A stretch of DNA of 64,000 nucleotides. Origin: Sideroxydans sp. (GTDB taxonomy: Bacteria > Pseudomonadota > Gammaproteobacteria > Burkholderiales > Gallionellaceae). The position numbers and the translations under genes were made by a program. The DNA lies in contig VMTA01000019.1 of the NCBI GenBank assembly GCA_013791855.1, forward strand, positions 62,001-126,000, read 5' to 3'. Position 1 is the stretch's first letter. The number at the start of each line of letters is the position of its first letter. This document shows, in pieces, positions 16,436 to 25,384 of this stretch. The notes below the pieces were generated by a model that saw nothing but the letters and a program-made list of their open reading frames with translations, made no database searches and was not told where the DNA came from.

Positions 16436-18379
16436 ATGAACAGCAAAGCCAGCCATACCAAAACCATCGTTTCTGCCTTCATCTTTCTTGCAGTTGGTGT
16501 TTCAGCTTTCCTGTTCGCGCCTAGCCGCGAGATTGCCGTCGTTCTAAACTTATTGCTGTTGACGGTGTTCCTGTTCGCTTTCGAGGTGGTCGGCGTGGAT
16601 GTGGCGGCGGTCACCATCATGGTGCTGCTGGGCCTGATCAGTCACTTCAGCGGTGTGATCGGCCTGCCGCAACCACTGGTCGAAGGACGGGAATTGTTCC
16701 GAGGATTCTCCGGCAATGCAGTGATCTCCATCATCGCCGTGATGATCGTCGGGGCCGGGCTAGACAAGACCGGCCTGATGAACAAGGTTGCCGGCTTCAT
16801 CCTGCGCGTGGCTGGCAAGACCGAGGCACGTGTCATCCCTGCAGTTTCCAGTACCGTGGGTTTCATCTCCAGCTTCATGCAGAACGTCGGCGCCGCCGCG
16901 CTGTTCCTGCCGGTGGTCGGCCGCGTCTCGGCGCGCACCGGACTGCCCATGTCGCGCCTGCTCATGCCAATGGGATTTTGCGCCATCCTCGGCGGCACCA
17001 TCACCATGGTCGGCTCCAGTCCTCTGATTCTGCTCAACGATCTGATGCTCGCCTCCAACAAGGGCTTGGCACCCGAGCAACAGATGCAGACCTGGTCGCT
17101 GTTCTCGGTCACACCGATCGGACTGGCCTTGCTGGCTGCGGGTATTGCCTACTTTGTCTTGGCGGGGCGCTACGTTCTTCCTGGAGGTGATAAAGCGAAC
17201 GTGACCAGCGGTGCCAATGCGATGGATTATTTCCAGAAGCTGTATGGTCTGGACTACGCGGCTTTCGAGGTCGTGGTGCCCGCAGGGAGCCCGTTGATCG
17301 GCCGCGTGATCAACGATATCGAACAGCCGAACCGCTTGCGTGTCATCGCCATCATGCGCGGCAGCGACGATCTGCGCATCGGTCCGGCTCGCGACATTGG
17401 GATCGTGGCTGGTAGCGTGCTGGGCATCCTCGGTGCGCCGGAACGATTGCGGGAATTCGCAGCGGCCAACGGGCTGCTGTTGCGCGAGGAACTGGAGACC
17501 TTCGCTGAACAGTTGTCGGCGGCGAAGTCCGGTATCGCCGAGCTGGTCATCCCGCCCCGTTCCGAACTGATCGGCAAAAGCGCGCGCGATCTGTGGTTGC
17601 GCAAGAAATATGGCGTATCGCTGATGGCACTGCATCGCGGCGGCAAGACGCTGCGCGAGGGAGACGGGGTGCGCGATATCCCGTTCCAGTCCGGTGACGC
17701 GCTGGTGGTACATACCGGCTGGGAGACGCTGGCCCATCTGCTGAAGGACAGGAACTTCGTGGTCATCACTACCGAGTTCCCGCGCGAGGAGCTGCGCCCG
17801 CACAAGGTGAAGGCGGCGTTGGGTAGTTTCCTGCTGGCACTGGTGCTGATCCTGTTCACCAATATCACGCTCTCCATCGCGCTGATGACGGGCGCCATCG
17901 GCATGATCCTGTTGCGCGTGCTCAGCATCGACGAGGCGTATAGAGCTGTGAGCTGGAAGTCGGTGTTTCTGCTGGCCAGTCTGATCCCGCTCGGTCTCGC
18001 GGTGGAGACCAGCGGCACGGCCAGATGGATCGCCGAGCAGACGTTGTCCGTGCTGGGTGGTACACCGATCTGGGTGATCCAGTTGGCGATCGTCATCCTG
18101 GCCACTTTCTTCACGCTGGTGATGTCGAACGTGGGCGCGACGGTGCTGCTGGTGCCGCTGGCGGTGAACATCGCCATCGGCGCGGGGGCGGACCCTGCGG
18201 TGTTCGCACTGACCGTGGCGCTGGCGACTTCCAATTCCTTCTTCCTGCCGACCCATCAGGTCAATGCGCTGTTGATGGGGCCGGGCGGTTATCGCGTGGT
18301 CGACTACATGCGTGCGGGTGGGGTGATGACGATACTTTTTATCGTCGTGCTGATGGTCATGTTGAACCTGATCTTCTGA
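16436..18379 (+). CDS. SLC13-family permease with two RCK_C (TrkA-C) domains
   Basis: A 647-residue anion permease. Hydrophobic segments occupy residues 10-250 and 460-647, split by two cytoplasmic TrkA-C-like modules (VVPAGSPLIGRVINDIEQ and LVIPPRSELIGKSARDL). This architecture is shared with SAC1-like and bacterial sulfate/thiosulfate carriers. The ATG is preceded by GAAGGAGG. It lies 24 bases after the SulP gene and before soxY, so the two anion carriers are flanked by sulfite- and thiosulfate-oxidation genes; sulfate, sulfite or thiosulfate are likely substrates by context only. Confidence 0.88.
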   Translation: MNSKASHTKTIVSAFIFLAVGVSAFLFAPSREIAVVLNLLLLTVFLFAFEVVGVDVAAVTIMVLLGLISHFSGVIGLPQPLVEGRELFRGFSGNAVISIIAVMIVGAGLDKTGLMNKVAGFILRVAGKTEARVIPAVSSTVGFISSFMQNVGAAALFLPVVGRVSARTGLPMSRLLMPMGFCAILGGTITMVGSSPLILLNDLMLASNKGLAPEQQMQTWSLFSVTPIGLALLAAGIAYFVLAGRYVLPGGDKANVTSGANAMDYFQKLYGLDYAAFEVVVPAGSPLIGRVINDIEQPNRLRVIAIMRGSDDLRIGPARDIGIVAGSVLGILGAPERLREFAAANGLLLREELETFAEQLSAAKSGIAELVIPPRSELIGKSARDLWLRKKYGVSLMALHRGGKTLREGDGVRDIPFQSGDALVVHTGWETLAHLLKDRNFVVITTEFPREELRPHKVKAALGSFLLALVLILFTNITLSIALMTGAIGMILLRVLSIDEAYRAVSWKSVFLLASLIPLGLAVETSGTARWIAEQTLSVLGGTPIWVIQLAIVILATFFTLVMSNVGATVLLVPLAVNIAIGAGADPAVFALTVALATSNSFFLPTHQVNALLMGPGGYRVVDYMRAGGVMTILFIVVLMVMLNLIF

Positions 18380-18511
18380 GTGCCGGTTGTTCGTTAGCGA
18401 ATAGCCCGAAAGGGTTATGAGTGTCGACACTTGCTAGTTATGGACGCAACTTGGGGGCTGGTATCAAATGGCCCCTCTATCAGTAGTCCTTTTACGATAA
18501 CAGGGGGCTGG

Positions 18512-18979
18512 ATGCATAGTCGTGAAGGTGTGGATGGCGGGCGTCGTCAGGTGCTCAAGACCGGTGGTGTGCTGGGATTGTTCGCCATGCTCGGTTTGTT
18601 GCCTGCTGCTGCGCTCGCAGGGATCGATCGCAAAGCTTTTGAAGCCAAGGCGCTGAATGAGGCGCTTGATGCGCTGGGCGCCTTGATCGCCGAAGAAAGC
18701 GCCCTCATCACGCTGACTGCCCCCGATGTCGCCGAGAACGGCGCGCTGGTGCCGGTGACCGTCGAAAGCACGCTGGCCGATGTCGAACAGATCTCCATTC
18801 TGGCCGACCGCAATCCCACCATGCTGGTCGCGCAATACACCTTGCCCAAGGGCACTGATGCTTATCTCTCTACCCGTATCCGCATGGCCGAGACGTCGAA
18901 TGTGATCGTGCTGGTCAAGGCGGGCGGGCGTTTCTATCGCGCATCCAAGCAAGTCAAAGTCACGGCGGGGGGGTGCTGA
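18512..18979 (+). CDS. soxY: Thiosulfate oxidation carrier protein SoxY
   Basis: SoxY binds sulfur intermediates covalently on a C-terminal cysteine in the periplasm, as a SoxYZ heterodimer. The 155-residue product starts with a Tat signal (GRRQVLKTGG followed by a hydrophobic stretch ending AALA) and contains the SoxY core with AQYTLPKGTDAYLSTRIRMAETS. It ends VTAGGC: the carrier cysteine is the very last residue, whereas the classical swinging arm is GGCGG. The stop overlaps the soxZ start (TGATG). I place the start at 18512 because the Tat motif follows directly; an ATG at 18431 would put 27 extra residues before the signal. Confidence 0.93.
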   Translation: MHSREGVDGGRRQVLKTGGVLGLFAMLGLLPAAALAGIDRKAFEAKALNEALDALGALIAEESALITLTAPDVAENGALVPVTVESTLADVEQISILADRNPTMLVAQYTLPKGTDAYLSTRIRMAETSNVIVLVKAGGRFYRASKQVKVTAGGC

Positions 18980-19293
18980 TGTCCACACCTTCCAAGATAC
19001 GCGCATCGCTCAAGGACGGTGCTTACGTCGAAGTCAGGATGCTGATGTACCACGATATGGAGAACGGCCGTCGCAAGGACGAAGCCGGCAATCTCGTGCC
19101 AGCTTGGCACATCGCGGAATTCAGGGTGCAGCATCAGGGGCGGACCGTGCTGGAAGGACAGTTCGGTACCTCCGTGTCAAAGAATCCGTATCTGGTCTTT
19201 CGCTTCCGGGGCGCGAACAAGGGGGACGTGCTGTCCCTTTCATGGCAAGACAATCGGGGTGATCATCGCGTGGATGAGGCAATCATCGATTGA
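18979..19293 (+). CDS. soxZ: Thiosulfate oxidation carrier complex protein SoxZ
   Basis: SoxZ is the structural partner of SoxY in the periplasm and has no signal of its own, being exported with SoxY. The 104-residue product has the SoxZ immunoglobulin-like fold signature with EVRMLMYHDMENGRRKDEAGN, IPAWHI-type HIAEF, and VSKNPYLVFRFRGANKGD. The start overlaps the soxY stop by one base. No soxA, soxX, soxB or soxCD lies in this locus, so the pair must cooperate with enzymes encoded elsewhere or with the downstream flavocytochrome. Confidence 0.95.
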   Translation: MSTPSKIRASLKDGAYVEVRMLMYHDMENGRRKDEAGNLVPAWHIAEFRVQHQGRTVLEGQFGTSVSKNPYLVFRFRGANKGDVLSLSWQDNRGDHRVDEAIID

Positions 19294-19365
19294 CCAGTGC
19301 AGGGGCCGCCGCCGGGCGGGAAATGCAGCAAACGTCGTTCAATTCAACTCAGGGGAGGTTTGATT

Positions 19366-19674
19366 ATGATTTCGTTTCGAATGCTATTGGTCTTCATCGG
19401 ACTGGGCTTGTGCTCTGTCGCACAGGCGGCAGGTGTCGATAAACACGCGCGCAACATGGCGGCATCCTGCTCCGCCTGCCATGGTACGGACGGTTACAGC
19501 GAGGGTGGCATGCCGGTGATCGCGGGTATGGATAAAAAGCTGTTCGTCATCACGATGAAGGACTTCAAGTCCGGCGCGCGTCCGGCCACCGTCATGCACC
19601 AGCATGCCAAGGGTTACTCCGACGAGCAGATCGAGATGCTCGCGAAGTTCTTCGCTGCGCAGAAGCGCAAGTGA
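19366..19674 (+). CDS. fccA: Monoheme cytochrome c, FccA-like subunit
   Basis: A 102-residue secreted cytochrome c: signal peptide to about residue 21 (ending AQA), one CSACH heme-binding site near residue 34, and downstream methionines as possible axial ligands. Size and position directly before the flavoprotein subunit fit the small heme subunit of flavocytochrome c sulfide dehydrogenase. GGGGAGG precedes the ATG at 19366; an earlier ATG at 19297 would give a non-signal extension. A generic class I cytochrome serving as acceptor for Sox is the alternative. Confidence 0.82.
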   Translation: MISFRMLLVFIGLGLCSVAQAAGVDKHARNMAASCSACHGTDGYSEGGMPVIAGMDKKLFVITMKDFKSGARPATVMHQHAKGYSDEQIEMLAKFFAAQKRK

Positions 19675-19715
19675 TGCCTGTGCCAACCTGAACAACAGAA
19701 CAGAGGGAGAACAAT

Positions 19716-20993
19716 ATGTCATTCAGTCGTCGTGATTTTCTGAAGGCCGGTGTCGCCGGTATCGCAATCGGATCGTTCCCGGGCCTGGCATTCGCATCCA
19801 GCGAACTGGTCAAAAAGAAAGGCCAGCGTGTAGTGGTGGTGGGAGGCGGCTTCGGCGGTGCGACCGCAGCCAAGTACCTCCGCAAATGGAGCAAGAACAA
19901 GATCGAGGTGGTGCTGGTCGAGCGCAACACCAGCTTCATCTCCTGTCCGATGAGCAACACCGTGCTCGGTGGCACCCGCAAGATCGAAGACCTGACCATG
20001 AGCTACGGCACGCTGCAGAAAAAATATGGTGTCAAGCTGATCAAGGGTGAGGTAACCGCCATAGATCCGGACAAGAAGACGGTCATGCTGGCAGACGGGC
20101 ATTTGAGTTACGACCGCCTGATCGTATCGCCTGGCGTCGATTTCATGTTCGATAAGGTAGAGGGGCTGGATGCCAAGGTGGCGAGCGAGAGCATCCCGCA
20201 CGCCTGGAAGGCCGGTGCGCAGACTGTCCTCTTGCGCAAGCAACTGGAGCAGATGGCGGACGGCGGCGTGTTCGCGCTCGCCATTCCGAAAGGGCCGTAT
20301 CGTTGCCCGCCCGGACCTTACGAGCGTGCCTGTCAGGTGGCGAGCTACCTGAAAGAGCACAAGCCGAAGTCCAAGGTGCTGGTGCTGGATGCGAATCCGG
20401 ACATCGTCTCCAAGAAGGGCTTGTTCATGGCAGCCTGGAACGAGTTGTACCCGGGCATGGTGGAATACCGTCCGAATTCGATGGTGATGGGGGTCGATGT
20501 GGCCAGCAAGACGGCCAAGACCGAATTCGATGATGTGAAGGCGGACGTGCTGAACGTCATCCCACCGATGCGTTCGGGTGTGGTGGCGGATATGGCCGGT
20601 CTGGCCAATATCGATGCGCGCTGGTGCGGAGTGGATTTCCTGAGCTACGAATCCAAGGTGCACAAGAACATCCACGTCATCGGCGATGCGGTGTCTGCCG
20701 CGCTGCCCAAGTCCGGCCATATGGCGACCTCGCAGGCCAAGATCTGTGCTGCGGCAGTGATCGAGATGATGAGCGGCAAGCAACCCGATCAGGCGCCCGT
20801 CATCGCTAACACCTGCTACAGCATGGTCAGCGGCAACGAGGCGATGCATGTGGCCAATGTGTATCACTTCAATGCAGAGAAGATGGCGATGGTGTCGGCG
20901 GAGGGCGGCGGCGTGTCGGCCAAGCGTTCCGAACTGGAAGGTGCGTTCGCTGGTTACTGGCTGAAGAACATTCTTAACGACGTATTGCTCTGA
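19716..20993 (+). CDS. fccB: Flavocytochrome c sulfide dehydrogenase flavoprotein subunit (FccB/SoxF)
   Basis: FccB oxidises sulfide to sulfane sulfur in the periplasm, using covalently bound FAD and passing electrons to the FccA heme. The 425-residue product begins with a Tat signal (SRRDFLKAG), then an FAD-binding motif (VVVVGGGFGGATAA) and the family's cysteines in SFISCPMSN and YRCPPGPYERAC, which form the active disulfide and the flavin attachment region. Length is normal. It is the last gene of the soe-sox-fcc plus-strand set and is followed by a strong terminator. Confidence 0.94.
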   Translation: MSFSRRDFLKAGVAGIAIGSFPGLAFASSELVKKKGQRVVVVGGGFGGATAAKYLRKWSKNKIEVVLVERNTSFISCPMSNTVLGGTRKIEDLTMSYGTLQKKYGVKLIKGEVTAIDPDKKTVMLADGHLSYDRLIVSPGVDFMFDKVEGLDAKVASESIPHAWKAGAQTVLLRKQLEQMADGGVFALAIPKGPYRCPPGPYERACQVASYLKEHKPKSKVLVLDANPDIVSKKGLFMAAWNELYPGMVEYRPNSMVMGVDVASKTAKTEFDDVKADVLNVIPPMRSGVVADMAGLANIDARWCGVDFLSYESKVHKNIHVIGDAVSAALPKSGHMATSQAKICAAAVIEMMSGKQPDQAPVIANTCYSMVSGNEAMHVANVYHFNAEKMAMVSAEGGGVSAKRSELEGAFAGYWLKNILNDVLL

Positions 20994-21004
20994 GATGTTC
21001 CGCT

Positions 21005-21054
21005 ACGCCCCCGCTACGACGGCATGCCGCGCGTGGCGGGGGCGTTTCCTTTTG
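21005..21054 (+). terminator. Rho-independent terminator after fccB
   Basis: ACGCCCCCGC (21005-21014) pairs perfectly with GCGGGGGCGT (21036-21045), followed by TTTCCTTTT. It lies 12 bases after the fccB stop and ends the long plus-strand sulfur unit. Confidence 0.85.
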
Positions 21055-21084
21055 CGCCTCGAGGGTGTGTCCCAACCGTAACTC

Positions 21085-21147
21085 CTATGGGTTACCTTTT
21101 TCACCCGTCGTGGCTATGGACGTCCATGCAAGGAATATCCCTATAAT
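21085..21147 (+). promoter_or_regulatory. Candidate tusA promoter with upstream motif
   Basis: A perfect -10 TATAAT sits at 21142-21147, 60 bases before tusA. No good -35 is seen at 17 bases; instead GGCTATGG (21112-21119) borders that position and CTATGGGTTA (21085-21094) lies further upstream. Both elements resemble those in the sat/soe region, suggesting an activator-dependent promoter. The activator is unknown. Confidence 0.5.
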
Positions 21148-21207
21148 ACAAGTCAGGTTTTGTGCGGTGACGCACTTTTTTCGTAAACAACAAGTAGGAG
21201 AGAAACA

Positions 21208-21435
21208 ATGAATTTCGATAAAGAGCTGAACGCACGTGGCCTGTCCTGTCCTTTGCCTATCGTCAAGACTAAAAAGTCATTGGCCGACATGACTCCCGGT
21301 CAGATCCTCAAAGTCATTTCGACCGACACCGGTTCCGTCAAAGACATGGCGGCGTTCGCTGAGCAGACAGGCAATGCGCTGGTGGCGCAGGAAGAAGTTG
21401 GCGGCGAATTCGTTTTCTACATGAAAAAGGGCTAA
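21208..21435 (+). CDS. tusA: TusA family sulfurtransferase
   Basis: TusA-type proteins carry persulfide sulfur on the cysteine of a CPxP motif; here C14 in SCPLPIVKTKKSL. In sulfur oxidisers they deliver sulfane sulfur to DsrEFH or the sHdr system in the cytoplasm. The 75-residue product has the full family length and GQILKVISTDTGSVKDMAAF. It is the first gene after a TATAAT promoter and is followed in 36 bases by dsrE2, a known pairing in which the two proteins exchange sulfur. AGGAGAG precedes the ATG. Confidence 0.93.
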   Translation: MNFDKELNARGLSCPLPIVKTKKSLADMTPGQILKVISTDTGSVKDMAAFAEQTGNALVAQEEVGGEFVFYMKKG

Positions 21436-21445
21436 GGCCTTTTTT
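21424..21445 (+). terminator. Weak hairpin with T-run spanning the tusA stop
   Basis: AAAAAGG (21424-21430) can pair with CCTTTTT (21438-21444) around a seven-base loop, followed by T's. It overlaps the tusA stop codon and could reduce read-through to dsrE2. The stem has only two G-C pairs, so it may be chance. Confidence 0.3.
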
Positions 21446-21471
21446 ATAACTTAAATTCAGGGAGTACGAAA

Positions 21472-21939
21472 ATGGCAAAGAAAATGGCGATCATCGCCAC
21501 CAAAGGCACGCTGGATATGGCGTATCCGCCGTTCATTCTGGCTTCAACCGCTGCAGCGCTGGGTTATGACGTGCAAGTGTTCTTCACTTTCTACGGTCTG
21601 CAACTGCTGCGCAAAGACCTGTCCGATGTGAAGATCAGCCCGCTGGCGAATCCGGCCATGCCGATGCCGATCCCAATGCCGGTGATGGTGCAGATGCTGC
21701 CGGGCATGGAAAGCATGGCAACCATGATGATGAAGCAGAAGCTGGCCAAGCATGGTGTCGCATCTCTGGAAGAGTTGCGCGATCTGTGTCTGGAAGCGGA
21801 CGTGAAATTCATTGCCTGCCAGATGACCGTGGACCTGTTCGAATTCGACAAGAGCGAATTCATCGACAACGTCGAATACGGTGGTGCTGCGACATTCATG
21901 AGTTTCGCCGGCGAGACCGACATCTGTCTGTTCGTTTAA
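21472..21939 (+). CDS. dsrE2: DsrE2-like sulfurtransferase
   Basis: A 155-residue DsrE/DsrF-like protein of the DsrE2 type: N-terminal MAIIATKGTLDMAYPPFILASTA, a hydrophobic methionine/proline stretch in the middle (NPAMPMPIPMPVMVQMLPG, near residue 63) and the conserved sulfur-carrying cysteine in FIACQMTVDLF near residue 120. Homologues partner with TusA in cytoplasmic sulfur transfer and are thought to associate with the membrane. Preceded by tusA and followed after 82 bases by a FadL-type porin. Confidence 0.88.
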   Translation: MAKKMAIIATKGTLDMAYPPFILASTAAALGYDVQVFFTFYGLQLLRKDLSDVKISPLANPAMPMPIPMPVMVQMLPGMESMATMMMKQKLAKHGVASLEELRDLCLEADVKFIACQMTVDLFEFDKSEFIDNVEYGGAATFMSFAGETDICLFV

Positions 21940-22021
21940 GGGGATTGCAGTAGAAAATATAAGCTGTTGCTGTTCGTAGCATTTGTCGCACTTGTAAACA
22001 CACCAATCAGGGAGAGAACAA

Positions 22022-23248
22022 ATGAAATTCAGTAGATCAGCAGTCGCAGTACTGGTACTCGCAGCACTTTCATCGCAACAAGCATTTGCTACCAACGGTG
22101 CAGCCATGATGGCCGTTGGTTCCCAGAACACAGCACTGGGCGGTACCGGCGTAGCAAACTTCACCGGCGCTGACAGTGCCTTCGCCAACCCGGCGATGCT
22201 GGGAAAATCACAGGGCAAGGAAGTCACCGGCGGTATCGTGCTGTTCAAGCCGGATGTCACCAACAACGGCATGGGCGGATCAGTGGCAAGCAGCTCTTCC
22301 AACACTAGCTATATTCCTGATGTGTCCTATTCCAATCGCATGAGCGACAGCCTGACGTTCGGCGTGGCGATGGCAGGAATCGCGGGTATGGGCGTGGATT
22401 ACACCGGCGCCAATGCCGCAACCCATATCAAGGCGAAGACAGCACTCAGCATCTTGCACATCATCCCGACGATCGCCTATAACCAGGCGAACTACGGTAT
22501 CGGTTTCTCGCCGGTGGTGCAGTACGGGTCATTGATGATCACCTATAACAATGGCGCAGCTTATAACGCCGCTGAGAAGGCTGATACCAAGACCAGCATG
22601 GGCTATGCGCTGGGCGGCTATTTCGATGTGAGTCCTGCGGTCACCTTGGCTGCCTCATATAGCTCCGAGATCAAGGCGAAGTACGGTACACAATTGTCTG
22701 GTGCTGGTAATGGCTTTGGTTTGTGTCAGCCGGCTGGTGGTGGTTGTACTGGTGCAGCACCGTTCGGTGATGATCTGAACCAGCCCGCACAGATCAAGTT
22801 CGGTGTGGCCATGGCTATGAGTGATGCAGTCAAGTTGACCGCAGACTACAAGTCTATCCAGTACGGTAGCGCAGGCGGCTGGAAGGATTTTAACTGGAAG
22901 AACCAGGCGGTCATTTCTGTAGGTGCTAAGTATTCGACCAGTAGCTACTGGATCGGGGCGGGCTACAACCATGCTGACAATCCTATCTCCGTGCTGGGTG
23001 ATACCTCGTACCGCAATGCGGTGGTGGATTTCTTCAACAACATGATGTTCCCCGGTATCGTGAAGAGCTCCTACACCTTCGGTGGCGGCTACACGCTGTC
23101 CAAAGAGATGGATATCGAAGCCTCGGCCGTCATCACGCCCAAGGTCAATACTTCGGTGAATGTGACGAACATCAATGCAATGTTGCCGGCAAATGCCACT
23201 TCGCATGCACAGAGTTCCTACTCGGTCTCTCTGCGTTACAAGTTCTAA
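22022..23248 (+). CDS. OmpP1/FadL/TodX-family outer membrane protein
   Basis: A 408-residue outer-membrane beta-barrel protein with signal peptide (cleavage near AFA, residue 24), then [34 protein letters not shown], the FadL-family N-terminal hatch with NPA motif, and a C-terminal aromatic residue (SLRYKF) typical of barrel assembly. FadL-type proteins import hydrophobic compounds. Position behind tusA-dsrE2 and a shared-looking transcription unit suggest uptake of hydrophobic sulfur species rather than fatty acids, which is inference. A strong terminator follows. Confidence 0.88.
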   Translation: MKFSRSAVAVLVLAALSSQQAFATNGAAMMAVGSQNTALGGTGVANFTGADSAFANPAMLGKSQGKEVTGGIVLFKPDVTNNGMGGSVASSSSNTSYIPDVSYSNRMSDSLTFGVAMAGIAGMGVDYTGANAATHIKAKTALSILHIIPTIAYNQANYGIGFSPVVQYGSLMITYNNGAAYNAAEKADTKTSMGYALGGYFDVSPAVTLAASYSSEIKAKYGTQLSGAGNGFGLCQPAGGGCTGAAPFGDDLNQPAQIKFGVAMAMSDAVKLTADYKSIQYGSAGGWKDFNWKNQAVISVGAKYSTSSYWIGAGYNHADNPISVLGDTSYRNAVVDFFNNMMFPGIVKSSYTFGGGYTLSKEMDIEASAVITPKVNTSVNVTNINAMLPANATSHAQSSYSVSLRYKF

Positions 23249-23274
23249 CTGCTTAGCAGCTTTGTATCAAGTGA

Positions 23275-23302
23275 CGGCACCCCATCCGGGGTGCCGTTTT
23301 TT
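23275..23302 (+). terminator. Rho-independent terminator after the fadL-type gene
   Basis: CGGCACCCC (23275-23283) pairs with GGGGTGCCG (23288-23296) over a four-base loop, followed by six T's. It closes the tusA-dsrE2-porin unit. Confidence 0.92.
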
Positions 23303-23328
23303 ATTGCAGTAGAGAGGCTCATTGCATG

Positions 23329-23337
23329 TGCTAGAAT
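23329..23337 (+). promoter_or_regulatory. Candidate extended -10 promoter for typA
   Basis: TGCTAGAAT is an extended -10 (TGN plus TAGAAT) located 35 bases before the typA ATG. No clear -35 is seen. Confidence 0.4.
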
Positions 23338-23371
23338 GCGCCCCCTTTGAATTCCATTCAGGTAGTAAATC

Positions 23372-25204
23372 ATGTCCCGCGCGCTCCGCAACATTGCCAT
23401 CATCGCCCACGTTGACCACGGTAAGACCACTCTCGTCGACCAACTTCTGAAGCAGTCGGGCACGTTCCGCGACAACCAGAAGGTGGATGAGCGCGTGATG
23501 GACAGCAACGACCTAGAAAAGGAACGTGGCATCACCATTCTGGCCAAGAACACCGCCATCAAATACGGCGAATATCACATCAATATCGTAGACACACCGG
23601 GACACGCCGACTTCGGCGGCGAGGTGGAGCGCGTGCTGGGCATGGTGAACGGCGTTGTGCTGCTGGTGGATGCTGTTGAAGGCCCGATGCCGCAGACGCG
23701 CTTCGTGACCAAGAAAGCGCTGGCGCTGGGTCTGAAGCCTATCGTTGTGATCAACAAGGTCGACCGTCCGGGTTCGCGTCCGGACTGGGTGCTGGACCAG
23801 ACCTTCGATCTGTTCGACAAGCTGGGTGCGACCGAAGAACAACTCGACTTCCCCGTGATCTACGCTTCCGGCCTGAACGGTTGGGCGTGCATGGACATCA
23901 ACGATGCGCCTTCCAAGGGCGGTTCCGCTTCCGACATGAAGGCGCTGTTTGATCTCGTGATCAAACACGTGCCTACGCCTCCGGGCAATCCTGATGCGCC
24001 TTTGCAATTCCAGATCGCGGCGCTGGACTACTCTACGTTCACCGGACGCCTTGGCGTTGGTCGCGTGCTGAACGGTCGTATCAAGCCGGGTCAGCAAGTG
24101 GTGGTGATGAATCACGAAGAGCAGGTTGGCAGCGGCCGTATTAATCAGGTGCTGGGTTTCCAGGGGCTGGATCGCGTGCCGGTGGATAGCGCCGAGGCTG
24201 GCGACATCATCATCATCTCCGGTCTGGACGAGATCGGTATCGGCGTCACGGTCTGTGACAAGGAAAATCCGGTCGGTCTGCCGGTGATGGGCGTGGATGA
24301 GCCGACGCTGAACATGGACTTCATGGTGAACACATCGCCATTGGCCGGTCTGGAAGGCAAGTTCGTGACTTCCCGTCAGATCCGCGACCGCTTGACCAAA
24401 GAGTTGTTGACTAACGTCGCGTTGCGCGTGGAAGACACTGAAGACGCAGACGTGTTCCGCGTCTCGGGTCGCGGCGAATTGCATCTCACCATCCTGCTGG
24501 AGAACATGCGCCGCGAAGGTTTCGAGATGGCAGTGGCCAAGCCGCGTGTCGTTTACAAAGAGATCAATGGCGAGAAGTGCGAGCCATACGAGAACCTGAC
24601 TATCGACCTGGAAGATGCGCACCAGGGCGGCATCATGGAAGAGATCGGTCGCCGTCGTGGTGAGCTGACTAACATGGAATCCGACGGCCAAGGCCGTACC
24701 CGTCTGGAATACCACATTCCAGCACGCGGCTTGATCGGTTTCCAATCCGACTTCATGACCATGACGCGCGGCTCGGGCCTGATGAGCCACGTGTTCGACG
24801 ACTACGGTCCGGTCAAGGCTGACCTGCCGGGACGTCACAACGGCGTGCTGATCTCTGCCGAGGACGGCGAAGCGGTTGCCTATGCACTGTGGAAACTGGA
24901 AGACCGCGGTCGTATGTTCGTTGTTCCGGGCGACAAGCTGTATGAAGGCATGGTCATCGGTATCCACAGTCGCGACAACGATCTGATCGTGAACCCGATC
25001 AAGGGCAAGCAGCTCACCAACGTGCGCGCATCCGGTACGGATGAAGCCGTGCGTTTGACGACGGCTTTGAAGATGACGCTGGAATCAGCTGTCGAATTCA
25101 TCGACGACGACGAACTGGTCGAGCTGACACCCAAGTCCATCCGCATCCGCAAGCGTTACCTGAAAGAGCACGAGCGCAAGCGTTCGACCAAGGCGTCTTC
25201 GTAA
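23372..25204 (+). CDS. typA: Translational GTPase TypA/BipA
   Basis: TypA/BipA is a ribosome-binding GTPase of the EF-G family that assists 50S assembly and stress adaptation. The 610-residue product has the G1 loop [10 protein letters not shown] near residue 12, RGITI (switch), [14 protein letters not shown] (G3) and NKVD (G4), followed by domain II and the BipA-specific C-terminal domain ending in [12 protein letters not shown]. Normal length. It stands alone between two terminators, after the sulfur genes and before rmuC. Confidence 0.97.
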   Translation: MSRALRNIAIIAHVDHGKTTLVDQLLKQSGTFRDNQKVDERVMDSNDLEKERGITILAKNTAIKYGEYHINIVDTPGHADFGGEVERVLGMVNGVVLLVDAVEGPMPQTRFVTKKALALGLKPIVVINKVDRPGSRPDWVLDQTFDLFDKLGATEEQLDFPVIYASGLNGWACMDINDAPSKGGSASDMKALFDLVIKHVPTPPGNPDAPLQFQIAALDYSTFTGRLGVGRVLNGRIKPGQQVVVMNHEEQVGSGRINQVLGFQGLDRVPVDSAEAGDIIIISGLDEIGIGVTVCDKENPVGLPVMGVDEPTLNMDFMVNTSPLAGLEGKFVTSRQIRDRLTKELLTNVALRVEDTEDADVFRVSGRGELHLTILLENMRREGFEMAVAKPRVVYKEINGEKCEPYENLTIDLEDAHQGGIMEEIGRRRGELTNMESDGQGRTRLEYHIPARGLIGFQSDFMTMTRGSGLMSHVFDDYGPVKADLPGRHNGVLISAEDGEAVAYALWKLEDRGRMFVVPGDKLYEGMVIGIHSRDNDLIVNPIKGKQLTNVRASGTDEAVRLTTALKMTLESAVEFIDDDELVELTPKSIRIRKRYLKEHERKRSTKASS

Positions 25205-25242
25205 CATGGCAAGGGCCCGGGTATTCCCGGGTAGCAGAAAAC

Positions 25243-25272
25243 AAGGGACGCTTCGGCGTCCCTTTGTTTTTT
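25243..25272 (+). terminator. Rho-independent terminator after typA
   Basis: AAGGGACGC (25243-25251), TTCG tetraloop, GCGTCCCTT (25256-25264), then TGTTTTTT. A textbook structure. Confidence 0.93.
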
Positions 25273-25351
25273 CAATTGCCTGTGCGAATCTATGTTCGCC
25301 GGGGCGTGATCCGGCTGTCAGCCGTGATCTCACGCCGATACAGCTATCGTT

Positions 25352-25357
25352 TATACT
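25352..25357 (+). promoter_or_regulatory. Candidate -10 box for rmuC
   Basis: TATACT lies 28 bases before the rmuC ATG, behind a GC hairpin (CGGCT, GTC, AGCCG near 25313-25325). A -35 match is poor. Confidence 0.3.
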
Positions 25358-25384
25358 GCCGACTTCAATTTCCCCTCCCTGACC

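Noticed and set aside
18394-18410. Hairpins TTCG-TTAG-CGAA and CCC-GAAA-GGG before soxY as terminators
   Set aside because: Stems of three to four base pairs without a T-run are too weak; soxY is probably read through from upstream or from its own promoter.
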